Assembly: GCA_964480455.1 (NCBI GenBank)
Contig: CAYZQI010000004.1
Location: 9,608 to 73,607 of the forward strand
Source of the DNA: JAABSX01 sp964480455
Lineage (GTDB): Bacteria; Bacteroidota; Bacteroidia; Cytophagales; Microscillaceae
Reading direction: 5' to 3'
Length of the DNA stretch: 64,000 nt
The position numbers were made by a program, and so were the translations under genes. This document shows, in pieces, positions 17,043 to 24,702 of this stretch (the first letter of the stretch is position 1; each line of letters opens with the position of its first letter). The notes under the pieces are model-generated. The model was given only the letters and a program-made list of their open reading frames with translations. It did not search any database and was not told the DNA's origin.

Positions 17043-18248
17043 ATGCTTCGATTGTTCTTTAGAACCAATTTATTTATTTTTTTTCTGTCTTTATTGTACT
17101 CCCTCCCTTCTCTTGCACAACAACAAATCCGCATAGACAGCTTGTTACAGCGGCTACCCATTGCTAAAGATTCACAAAAAGTAGAAGTATGGGCAGCACT
17201 TGCACACGAATACCGAGAGTTTGACCCTGACAAAGCCATCAGTTATAGCAAGAAAGCCTACCAACTGGCACATACCATCTCCTATGACAAAGGCAGAGGG
17301 GCAAGTCTTCATATTATTGGAAGTGCTTACCGTAACAAACTTGACTTTATGCGTGCTCGGAAGTTTTTATTCTTGGCATTGCCAGTAGAAGAAAAAATCA
17401 ATAATTATAAAGGAGTGGCAGAGTGTCTTACTGAAATTGGAGAGATATATAAGTATAGAGGCGATTACAAACAAGCTCTAGACAAGTACAAGCGAGCGGT
17501 AGAAATTTATGAGCAAATTCAATACAAAGAGGGTACAGCCCATGTACTTAGCAGTATTGCAGATGTATATTATAAACTTGCCAAATACCAAAATGCCTTG
17601 CGCTTTGCGGTGCAGGCCCTAAGCATTGCACAGGCCACAGGTACAAATAAAGGAATCCAAGAGGCAAGCCTGATTCTCTCGGAAGCCTATGCTACTGTGG
17701 GTAATTACCAAGAGGCTTATCATTATTATTTGCTGCATACCACTGTAAAAGACAGCGTATTTGCAGTAGAAAAGACCAAAGAAATCCGAAATTTAGAAAA
17801 AACTTTTGAGAAAGAAAGAAAAGCAGAGGTAGCAAAAATGAAGCAGCAACACGCCGAAGAGCAGGCTTTCAAAGAAAAACAACGCCGCGACAATGTGCAG
17901 TATTCTTTTATTTTTATTTTATTTATTCTTCTGTTTGGGGTCATCTTTGCCCTCGGCAAGTTTGATATTCCTCAATCTATGCTTGAGAGCCTTATTTTTC
18001 TGACCTTACTGCTCGTATTTAGGTTTGTACTCATAATGCTGATGCCTTTTGCTGATGTCTATGCAGAGGGAAGCCCCTTGCTGGTATTGCTTGCCAATGT
18101 AATTCTTGCACTGCTTTTTATGCCGCTACACAAATTCTTAGAGAAAAAACTGAAAAAGAAAGTCATAGAGGAGCATCAAAACGAAGAAAAAATCAAGGTC
18201 AAGTCTTTTTTTAAGGAGGGAATTATCTCAAAGAAGAAAATTTTATAG
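17043..18248 (+). CDS. Periplasmic TPR repeats plus membrane region, no output domain
   Basis: About 401 residues from the ATG at 17043, chosen because it starts a signal peptide (LFIFFLSLLYSLPSLAQQ) that the longer frame (16974) would bury. Five to six TPR repeats (about residues 35-235) carry the usual A-Y...A spacing (YKQALDKYKRAVEIYEQ and similar). A coiled coil (about 250-285) and three or four membrane helices (about 290-370) follow, then a basic cytoplasmic tail. This is the sensor layout of Bacteroidota TPR histidine kinases and LuxR-type regulators, but no kinase or DNA-binding domain is attached and none is encoded next door. It may be a truncated sensor or a scaffold. Confidence 0.78.
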   Translation: MLRLFFRTNLFIFFLSLLYSLPSLAQQQIRIDSLLQRLPIAKDSQKVEVWAALAHEYREFDPDKAISYSKKAYQLAHTISYDKGRGASLHIIGSAYRNKLDFMRARKFLFLALPVEEKINNYKGVAECLTEIGEIYKYRGDYKQALDKYKRAVEIYEQIQYKEGTAHVLSSIADVYYKLAKYQNALRFAVQALSIAQATGTNKGIQEASLILSEAYATVGNYQEAYHYYLLHTTVKDSVFAVEKTKEIRNLEKTFEKERKAEVAKMKQQHAEEQAFKEKQRRDNVQYSFIFILFILLFGVIFALGKFDIPQSMLESLIFLTLLLVFRFVLIMLMPFADVYAEGSPLLVLLANVILALLFMPLHKFLEKKLKKKVIEEHQNEEKIKVKSFFKEGIISKKKIL

Positions 18249-18340
18249 TTTCTCACTTATGTACTAGCTTTGATTATACAGTTGGTTTTATGCTTTGTAC
18301 CTTTTAAGCAGCCTCAATAATTTCAAATACACACTAAAAA

Positions 18341-18763
18341 ATGAGTTACTGTATCAATATATTCTTAATTTTTTTATATCTTGTGCTGCTAAATCTATGG
18401 GCATGCAGTTACAACAACCCCCAGAGAGAAATCATTAAAGTTTGGAAAGTAAATGAAATCAAAATTGGTATCCAAGATACCCAGAACCCTGAGGATAATC
18501 CTCTCTTAAAGAATGTAGAGTTTGTAGATGATATTTTGTATGATTTTAAGGCTGATGGCACCTACAAAATCTCAAAAAACAAACAAACCGACAGCGGAAA
18601 ATGGCAATTGAGTGCAGACAATAAGGTCTTACTTTTGTTTTCAGACCTTAACCCAAGTGATAACATAGAGTTTAGTGTAGAGCAATTTACTGATTTTAAT
18701 CTTGTTTTGAGTACCCATGAAAAAGGCAGTCTGGAAAAAATTATACTTATCCCTCAATACTAA
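18341..18763 (+). CDS. Small lipoprotein, lipocalin-like
   Basis: 140 residues. The lipoprotein signal ends at LWAC (about residue 22). The mature part reads IKVWKVNEIKI...YDFKADGTYKIS...DSGKWQLSADNKVLLL, the pattern of small lipocalin-like Bacteroidota lipoproteins, in which a W..+ strand is followed by F..DGTY and G.W.L. Function unknown. Its last 47 bp overlap the start of the radical SAM gene in another frame, so the two are probably translated from the same message. Confidence 0.75.
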   Translation: MSYCINIFLIFLYLVLLNLWACSYNNPQREIIKVWKVNEIKIGIQDTQNPEDNPLLKNVEFVDDILYDFKADGTYKISKNKQTDSGKWQLSADNKVLLLFSDLNPSDNIEFSVEQFTDFNLVLSTHEKGSLEKIILIPQY

Positions 18764-19763
18764 GCTCAAAAGACAAGCGTGCTTGCCGAGCAGGCTTGCT
18801 CAATTCCAGCCCCCCCTGAAACACATCAGGCTAGAAGCCTCAAGCAAATGTCAGCTTAAATGTCCTCTCTGCATCACGGGCATACGCAGCACCCGTGCGC
18901 AAGGCAATGCCGTAGGCTGGGGCAATTTAAGGCTAAGTACCTTTCAAAAAATTATTCAAGAAAACCCTTCTATAAAGTACATTGAACTGTCTAATTATGG
19001 AGAGATATTCTTGAACCCCGAACTGCCCGAAATCATTAAGTATGCCTATCAGAAAAGAATACGGCTCTCAGCCATCAATGGTGTCAATCTTAACTACTTA
19101 CCCGAAGGTATGGCGGAAACTCTGGTGAAATACCAGTTTTATAAATTAAAAGTTTCTATTGATGGTACTAGCCAAGATACTTACCAAATATATCGTAAGG
19201 CAGGTAAATTAGATAATGTCTTAGAGAACATCAGGGCAATCAATACATTCAAAGAAAAATACAATAGCAAATATCCTAAGTTGAAATGGCAATTTATCAT
19301 TTTTGGACACAATGAGCATCAAATCTTAGAGGCTAAAACCTTGGCCGAAGAGCTAAACATGGGTTTCAAACCTAAGTTCAATTATGACCCCCAGCATTTT
19401 CCTGTCAAAAATCCTGAAAAAATAAAACAAGACATAGAGCAGGAGGTCAGCAGTGTGGCAGAATATGAAGAAAAAAACCAACAGCTTTACTCGCCCGCCT
19501 GCCTTCAGCTCTGGACCGCCCCCCAAATCAATTGGGACGGTAAGCTACTCGGCTGCTGTGTCAATCACTTTGGCGACTTTGGCAATGTGCTAGAAGAGGG
19601 GCTTGAAACCTGCCTAAACAGCGAAAAATACCAATATGCCAAAGCAATGGTGCTAGGCGAGCAGCCTGCCCGAGATGATATTCCTTGTAGCCAATGCAAA
19701 CGCTACCAGCGAGTGAAGCAATTACCCTTCAGAGAGGCACTAGAAAATGCACTAAAAAATTGA
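18717..19763 (+). CDS. Radical SAM/SPASM protein
   Basis: 348 residues. The radical SAM cluster motif is CQLKCPLC (C45, C49, C52), preceded by IRLEASSKC. The barrel shows KYIELSNYGEIFLNPEL and KLKVSIDGTSQDTYQIYRKAG. A C-terminal SPASM-like part carries more cysteines (C262, C280, C281, C324, C327) in CLQLWTAPQINWDG and CSQC, which would bind an extra Fe-S cluster. The family modifies peptides or small molecules by radical chemistry; a peptide substrate is not apparent here. The ATG at 18717 lies inside the previous gene; no later ATG precedes the cluster motif, so the overlap seems real unless a non-ATG start is used. Confidence 0.88.
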   Translation: MKKAVWKKLYLSLNTKLKRQACLPSRLAQFQPPLKHIRLEASSKCQLKCPLCITGIRSTRAQGNAVGWGNLRLSTFQKIIQENPSIKYIELSNYGEIFLNPELPEIIKYAYQKRIRLSAINGVNLNYLPEGMAETLVKYQFYKLKVSIDGTSQDTYQIYRKAGKLDNVLENIRAINTFKEKYNSKYPKLKWQFIIFGHNEHQILEAKTLAEELNMGFKPKFNYDPQHFPVKNPEKIKQDIEQEVSSVAEYEEKNQQLYSPACLQLWTAPQINWDGKLLGCCVNHFGDFGNVLEEGLETCLNSEKYQYAKAMVLGEQPARDDIPCSQCKRYQRVKQLPFREALENALKN

Positions 19764-19854
19764 GAAGGGATTTGGAAAGGTGGCGATTTTAGCATAGTAT
19801 TGGCAAAATCTTAAAGAAAAGCCTAAAAATAGCGAATAATTTTATCAGAAAACC

Positions 19855-20691
19855 ATGAACCAAAATATCACTACGTGGAAAGAAGTATTGTTTTCTTCGC
19901 TCACCTCGTTCAGCAATGCCATCACGCAAGCCCTACCTTCGGTGATTGGGGCATTAATACTGCTCTTGCTAGGCTGGATAGTAGCAAAATCTGTTGGTTT
20001 TGTGGTACTAAAACTGCTTACCAAAGTGAAGTTTGACCAACTCACCGAAAAACCGCCACTTTCTGAATACTTCGGGCAAGCAAGCCTTGAAACCAAGCCA
20101 AGCAAAATTATTCAAAAAGTAATTTATTGGAGTATCTATTTGCTTTTTGTGGTTACAGCAGCCGAGACCTTGGGGCTTAAAATGGTATCAGCCGAGATTT
20201 CTAAACTTATCGCATACCTGCCACGCTTGTTTTCGGCTCTGCTCATTTTTGGGATTGGAGTCTATATCATTACTTTTGTAAGAGATTTTATTCGTGCTGC
20301 CACGGCTTCGTTAGGTATGAGTACGGGCAAGTTTATTAGTGGATTTGTCTTTTATCTCTTGCTTGTTATTTTAATGCTCACCACACTGAAACAGGCAGGC
20401 ATAGATACCGACATCATCACTACCAACCTCACTTTGATTATGGGGGCATTGTTTTTATCTTTTGCCATAAGCTACGGATTTGCCTCAAGAGATATTTTAG
20501 CCAATATTTTGGCGGCTTTTTTCAGCAAACAACTCTACCAAGTAGGGCAGTTGATTGAAATAGAAGAAGTAAGGGGTAAAATCATAGAAATCACCAATGT
20601 AGCCATTAAAATAGAAACCGAAGACGGAGTAGTGGTAATTCCTACACAAGTATTGATGAATAAAAAAGTAAAGCTACTCAAATCGCTATGA
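19855..20691 (+). CDS. MscS-like small-conductance channel family protein
   Basis: 278 residues with five membrane helices. Two copies of the conserved membrane-helix motif of this family are seen (SVIGALILLLLGWIVAKSV near residues 28-46 and RLFSALLIFGIGVYIITFV near 122-141), followed by a pore-like helix and a short MscS beta domain (YQVGQLIEIEEVRGKIIEI ... VVVIPTQVLMNKKV). It lacks the large cytoplasmic C-terminal cage of E. coli MscS, as do the CmpX-type members. Likely role is osmotic or envelope-stress relief. It stands alone on the plus strand. Confidence 0.85.
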   Translation: MNQNITTWKEVLFSSLTSFSNAITQALPSVIGALILLLLGWIVAKSVGFVVLKLLTKVKFDQLTEKPPLSEYFGQASLETKPSKIIQKVIYWSIYLLFVVTAAETLGLKMVSAEISKLIAYLPRLFSALLIFGIGVYIITFVRDFIRAATASLGMSTGKFISGFVFYLLLVILMLTTLKQAGIDTDIITTNLTLIMGALFLSFAISYGFASRDILANILAAFFSKQLYQVGQLIEIEEVRGKIIEITNVAIKIETEDGVVVIPTQVLMNKKVKLLKSL

Positions 20692-21052
20692 GCCTACTCG
20701 GAACTGTGTTTAAATTATCTTACTCCCAAAGCACATATACTAAGATTCATTTGATTTGAGGATTTACAGGATTTGATTTCCTTGATTTTCAAGGATTTTT
20801 AATAGCCTCATTTCCCAACCCAAATTGGTTTGGGTATAAATAAGAGGGTGCAAGTCAAATTTCCCTTTTTAGCCACTTCACCCCTTCCCTCTCCCCAAGA
20901 AATAAAAATTGTCAGAGAACCATCTTTTTTGGAGTCTAAAAATAAAATAAGTACCACTGAAGGGAGAAACTGTGGCTGAAGCAACAAAACACTAAAAACT
21001 GTACAGGTTTCTGCCTAAAATACTTTTTACACAACACCCAAGCAGGCAAGGG
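20692..21052. other. Intergenic region with small repeat fragments
   Basis: No gene is seen. It holds an 'aggatttacaggattt'-style segment (about 20757-20785), a 7-bp hairpin (20818-20835), and a 19-bp piece (20904-20922) that matches the reverse complement of one end of the 125-bp element at 18 of 19 positions. A following motif around 20926-20948 recurs near 41280-41303. Confidence 0.55.
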
Positions 21053-21838
21053 TTATTGTCTTTTGTAAGGTTTCCATTGCCCTTCGGGCTGTGAGAGGCG
21101 TTCGGCAATATGATTCAGCACTAGCGGGTTATGCCCCAAGCCACAATGACTGCCCCACACTTCTATATTTTCTATCAATGGACTTTCTTGCTTTTCTATG
21201 CAAGTTTTCCAAGACACAATGCCATCAGTACGACTGTAGATGCATGTCATAGGCACTGGGGGAGGTGTCAGAATGCGCTCTACAAGGCTTTTATCCACAG
21301 TTCTTTTTTTCTTTTTTCCTGTAAGCAGCTGATAAGGCAAGTCTGCATTGCTTTCTTCGCCTATACCGCCAAAAGGCGAACCAAGGGTGATGATTTGCCT
21401 TACATTGTCAGGCTGTTCTTTGGCTATTTCGCGGGCATAAATTCCTCCTAAGCTCCAACCAATGATACTCACCTTTCGCCCATACTCTTTACTGAGCCAA
21501 GCTACACGCTGATTCATCATTACTTCTAATTCTTCAAAATTGGCAAGGTTGCGCCCCAAACTCCAAGGGTAAGCATGGTAGCCTAGTTCGTTCAGAAAAG
21601 AGCGGATAATCTGTGTAGAAACATCACTTGCCGTAAAGCCAGGCAATACAAGTACGGGGTGTCCGTCTCCCTTAGGGTAAGATTCTAGATTTTTGAGCAG
21701 GGGCATGGTCAAATAATAAGCTCCCATCTCTAGCAATGCCCTTGTTTCTAGCAATAATAATAGTGTAGAAGGGCGTTCTATTTTTTCTTTGGTCATTTGC
21801 ATAATGTATTTTCTTTTTGATGAGTCAGCTAAGTCCAT
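21053..21838 (-). CDS. Alpha/beta hydrolase, lipase-like
   Basis: 261 residues: VLVLPGFTASDVST (oxyanion region), nucleophile elbow IIGWSLGGIYA, acid loop YSRTDGIVSW and a catalytic His in WGSHCGLGHNP. The arrangement resembles PGAP1/triacylglycerol-lipase-like esterases. There is no signal peptide. The start at 21838 could be a later Met (residues 13 or 15) because the first dozen residues are polar and unconserved-looking. It is separated from purM by a terminator, so it is transcribed alone. Substrate unknown. Confidence 0.82.
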   Translation of the reverse strand: MDLADSSKRKYIMQMTKEKIERPSTLLLLLETRALLEMGAYYLTMPLLKNLESYPKGDGHPVLVLPGFTASDVSTQIIRSFLNELGYHAYPWSLGRNLANFEELEVMMNQRVAWLSKEYGRKVSIIGWSLGGIYAREIAKEQPDNVRQIITLGSPFGGIGEESNADLPYQLLTGKKKKRTVDKSLVERILTPPPVPMTCIYSRTDGIVSWKTCIEKQESPLIENIEVWGSHCGLGHNPLVLNHIAERLSQPEGQWKPYKRQ

Positions 21839-22134
21839 TGGATAATTTAACCAACTATATGTACTTTGAAAGCACTTATTATCAATAATTTGAGTGAAAT
21901 ATTGGTGATGAACACAGCACCCAAAAATTATCTATTTCACCACAGTTTATTAGACTCTCTCAGATAACGCACTTTATTAAAAATTATTAGAATATTTATA
22001 CTGTGCCTAATTAATATTCAATTATAAAAATGCTGCCTTGTTGTTTCAGCAAGTTAATAACAAAATAAATCAAAAAAAAGTGATATTTCATCTGATTTTT
22101 CTTATTTTATATGCCTTGATCTTGCCAATTCATG

Positions 22135-22163
22135 AAAAAAGAGTGAGCTACTCACTCTTTTTT
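22135..22163 (-). terminator. Strong bidirectional terminator downstream of purM
   Basis: A perfect 13-bp stem (22135-22147 with 22151-22163) of AAAAAAGAGTGAG type with a 3-nt loop. A-run and T-run flank the GC core on both sides. It ends 25 bp past the purM stop. The rest of 21839-22187 shows no gene. Confidence 0.9.
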
Positions 22164-22187
22164 ATCATATAAAACTAAAAGAAGTTT

Positions 22188-23366
22188 TTAATACTCAAAA
22201 ACTCCATATTCTGATTGGATAGTGAGTTTGTTTTGGGCGGCATTTTCTACCCTGCCAATTATTTTTGCGCCTATATTAAATGATTGTGCGAGGTTGATGA
22301 TTTCAGTAGCGGTGCTTTGGTCAGTATAAATCTCCAGCCTGTGTCCCATATTAAAGACCTTATACATTTCTTTCCATTCGGTTTGGCTTTGGGCTTGAAT
22401 GACTTGGAAAAGAGGTGGTGTATCAAAAAGGTTATCTTTAATGATATGTACATTTTCTACAAAGTTCATCACCTTGGTTTGTGCGCCTCCCGTACAGTGT
22501 ATCAAACCGTGAATACCTGAGCGATAAGTATCAAGCACTGCCTTCATGAGTGGTGCATAGGTGCGTGTAGGCGACAGGACCAATTTGCCAGCCGTGATGG
22601 GGCAGGGCAAAGCAGGATATTCTTGAGGCGTGATTTCATCTGTCAGGGCATATTTGCCCACATAGACCAGTGCCTCGGGAATGGCAGGGTCATAACTTTC
22701 AGGATATTTTTCTGCCAACATTCTCGAGAACACATCATGGCGTGCAGAAGTCAAACCATTGCTGCCCATGCCCCCATTGTATTCAGTTTCATAAGTTGCT
22801 TGTCCAGAAGATGCTAAACCTATAATCACATCACCTCCAGCTATTTTTTCATTGGTGATGATGTCCTGGCGGTGTGCACGTGCCGTTACAGAGCTATCTA
22901 CAATGATAGTGCGCACCAAATCACCTACATCGGCTGTTTCGCCTCCTGTATGGTGAATATGTATGCCAAAAGTAGCCAAATTTTCTATCAGTTCTTGTGT
23001 ACCCTCTATGATTGCCTGAATTACCTCTCCAGGCACAAGGTTTTTGTTTCGCCCAATGGTAGAAGAAAGGAGCAGATTATCATATACCCCTACACAAAGT
23101 AAGTCGTCTAAATTCATCACGAGTGCATCTTGGGCTATGCCTTTCCAGACAGAAAGGTCGCCTGTTTCTTTCCAGTAGAGGTATGCCAATGAAGATTTTG
23201 TGCCTGCACCATCGGCGTGCATAAGATTACAGTAGTTTTCATCACCTCCCAATACGTCGGGAATGATTTTACAAAAAGCACGTGGAAAGATGCCTTTATC
23301 AAGATTTTTAATGGCTTTGTGTACTTCACTCTTGGAAGCCGAAACACCTCTTTGGTTGTAGCGCAT
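22188..23366 (-). CDS. purM: Phosphoribosylformylglycinamidine cyclo-ligase (AIR synthase)
   Basis: 392 residues, the longer PurM type usual in Bacteroidota. It catalyses the ATP-dependent ring closure of FGAM to AIR in purine synthesis. Visible motifs are YNQRGVSASK at the start, HADGAGTKSSLAYLYWKETGD (catalytic and nucleotide region), ALVMNLDDLLCVGV, HHTGGETADVGDLV and GLASSGQATYE with a Gly-rich NGGMGSNGLTSARHD loop. The gene is single, ending in a strong terminator, and is divergent from the ribosomal str operon. A few Bacteroidota AIR-synthase-like proteins are paralogues, but the motifs fit the biosynthetic enzyme. Confidence 0.92.
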   Translation of the reverse strand: MRYNQRGVSASKSEVHKAIKNLDKGIFPRAFCKIIPDVLGGDENYCNLMHADGAGTKSSLAYLYWKETGDLSVWKGIAQDALVMNLDDLLCVGVYDNLLLSSTIGRNKNLVPGEVIQAIIEGTQELIENLATFGIHIHHTGGETADVGDLVRTIIVDSSVTARAHRQDIITNEKIAGGDVIIGLASSGQATYETEYNGGMGSNGLTSARHDVFSRMLAEKYPESYDPAIPEALVYVGKYALTDEITPQEYPALPCPITAGKLVLSPTRTYAPLMKAVLDTYRSGIHGLIHCTGGAQTKVMNFVENVHIIKDNLFDTPPLFQVIQAQSQTEWKEMYKVFNMGHRLEIYTDQSTATEIINLAQSFNIGAKIIGRVENAAQNKLTIQSEYGVFEY

Positions 23367-23380
23367 GGATTTTAAAGTTA

Positions 23381-23543
23381 AAGCCCCCCAGCCCCTGAAG
23401 GGGGAGTTTTTATGCTAATTAGTGAAAATCCCACAATTATCTTCCTTAGGGAGCTTCAATTTATTTTCTCCTTTAGATATGAGGAGCTTTCCACATTTCT
23501 AGAATGTAAAAAGTTTTGTCCCTTTGGAGGTTAAGAGGCTTTT
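23381..23543. repeat. Degenerate C-rich/G-rich repeat cluster between purM and rpsL
   Basis: The left end (23381-23406, AAGCCCCCCAGCCCC then GAAGGGGGAG) and the right end (23518-23543, GTCCCTTTGGAGG then AGAGGCTTTT) are imperfect inverted repeats. Two more CTCC/GGAG half-units lie between (about 23440-23458 and 23467-23492). It is the same style as the hairpin at 8154-8213. The rest of the 23367-23734 interval holds only the str promoter. Confidence 0.65.
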
Positions 23544-23648
23544 CTATTTATTTTCTCCGCAAAATAGCCATAAATTACTTATTTTTGCAAGGTTGATTAT
23601 CAGTAATGCGCACAAATCAATAAAAAAGGCAAAAATATGTAAATAGTT

Positions 23649-23679
23649 TTTGATTAAAAAAATGCTTTGCTTAAATTTG
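23649..23679 (+). promoter_or_regulatory. Promoter of the str operon
   Basis: TTTG (23649-23652), 19 bp, then TAAATTTG (23672-23679): an exact fit to the Bacteroidota housekeeping sigma pattern. It is followed by CACTCC, which also follows the rpmG promoter. The start point would be near 23686, giving a leader of about 48 bp before rpsL. Confidence 0.85.
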
Positions 23680-23734
23680 CACTCCGAAATTCGGAAGTGT
23701 ATATGTATAGGTTTAAAAATGAAAAGATAAATTA

Positions 23735-24118
23735 ATGCCAACCATACAGCAATTAATTAGAAAAGGAAGAAAAAAACTGGTGTCCAAATCAAAATCACCT
23801 GCTTTAGACAGTTGTCCACAGAGAAGAGGCGTTTGTACGAGGGTATATACTACTACCCCCAAAAAGCCTAACTCAGCCATGCGTAAAGTAGCACGTGTAC
23901 GCCTTACCAATCAAAAAGAGGTGAACGCCTACATTCCAGGCGAGGGGCATAACCTGCAAGAACACTCAATTGTGTTGATTCGTGGAGGAAGAGTAAAAGA
24001 CTTACCAGGCGTACGCTACCACATCATTCGTGGGGCGCTAGATACTGCTGGTGTAAAAGGGCGTTTACAAGCACGCTCTAAGTATGGTGCAAAGAGACCT
24101 AAAGATGCTAAAAAGTAA
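23735..24118 (+). CDS. rpsL: Ribosomal protein S12
   Basis: 127 residues, full length. MPTIQQLIRKGR at the start, CPQRRGVCTRVYTTTPKKPNSAMRK in the decoding-site loop and GEGHNLQEHS...GGRVKDLPGVRYH later are diagnostic. S12 forms part of the 30S decoding centre. The lysines at the classic streptomycin-resistance positions (in PKKPNS and GRVKDLPG) are wild type. It is the first gene of rpsL-rpsG-fusA-rpsJ, behind an exact Bacteroidota promoter. Confidence 0.98.
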   Translation: MPTIQQLIRKGRKKLVSKSKSPALDSCPQRRGVCTRVYTTTPKKPNSAMRKVARVRLTNQKEVNAYIPGEGHNLQEHSIVLIRGGRVKDLPGVRYHIIRGALDTAGVKGRLQARSKYGAKRPKDAKK

Positions 24119-24140
24119 AAGATAAAAATTAATATAAGTA

Positions 24141-24608
24141 ATGAGAAAACGTAAACCGCCAAAACGTTACCTTTTGCCAGATCCCAAGTTCAATGATGTA
24201 TTGGTAACTAAGTTTGTCAATAATTTGATGATGGAAGGAAAGAAAAACCTTGCTTACAAGATATTCTATGATGCCCTTGATATCGTGCAAGACAAAACCA
24301 AAGAAGATGGATTGGAGACTTGGAAAAAAGCACTTAATAATGTAATGCCCGGAGTAGAAGTAAGAAGCCGCCGCGTGGGGGGTGCTACCTTTCAAGTACC
24401 CTCAGAAGTAAGACCTGACCGCAAGGTATCATTAGGTATCAAATGGCTCATTAAGTATGCACGTGGACGCAATGAAAAAACAATGCAAGAACGGCTTGCA
24501 GGAGAAATCATTGCCGCCGCAAAAGGTGAAGGTGCTGCAGTGAAGAAAAGAGAGGACACACACCGTATGGCTGATGCAAACAAGGCGTTTTCACACTTCC
24601 GCTTTTAA
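24141..24608 (+). CDS. rpsG: Ribosomal protein S7
   Basis: 155 residues. MRKRKPPKRYLLPDPKFNDVLVTKFVNNLM, then NNVMPGVEVRSRRVGGATFQVP and the C-terminal HRMADANKAFSHFRF are diagnostic of bacterial S7, which nucleates 30S head assembly and lies near the E site. It follows rpsL by 22 bp in the str operon. S7 often binds its own message to control translation in other bacteria; I see no obvious hairpin copy of its 16S site in the 22-bp gap. Confidence 0.98.
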   Translation: MRKRKPPKRYLLPDPKFNDVLVTKFVNNLMMEGKKNLAYKIFYDALDIVQDKTKEDGLETWKKALNNVMPGVEVRSRRVGGATFQVPSEVRPDRKVSLGIKWLIKYARGRNEKTMQERLAGEIIAAAKGEGAAVKKREDTHRMADANKAFSHFRF

Positions 24609-24702
24609 TATTAATATACATCATTCAATACTTCCAAAACACTTCGGCGTGTTTTGGATTATTATTTAATAAATTTCAAAACCCCTTTTAATCTTTAAAG
24701 CA

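Noticed and set aside
20757..20835. Short direct repeats 'aggattt' as a regulatory array
   Set aside because: They are short and irregular and resemble common Bacteroidota intergenic debris; similar words occur at about 39540.
23544..23910. Two ORFs antisense to the rpsL region
   Set aside because: They are shadows of the promoter and rpsL on the opposite strand, without codon-like features.
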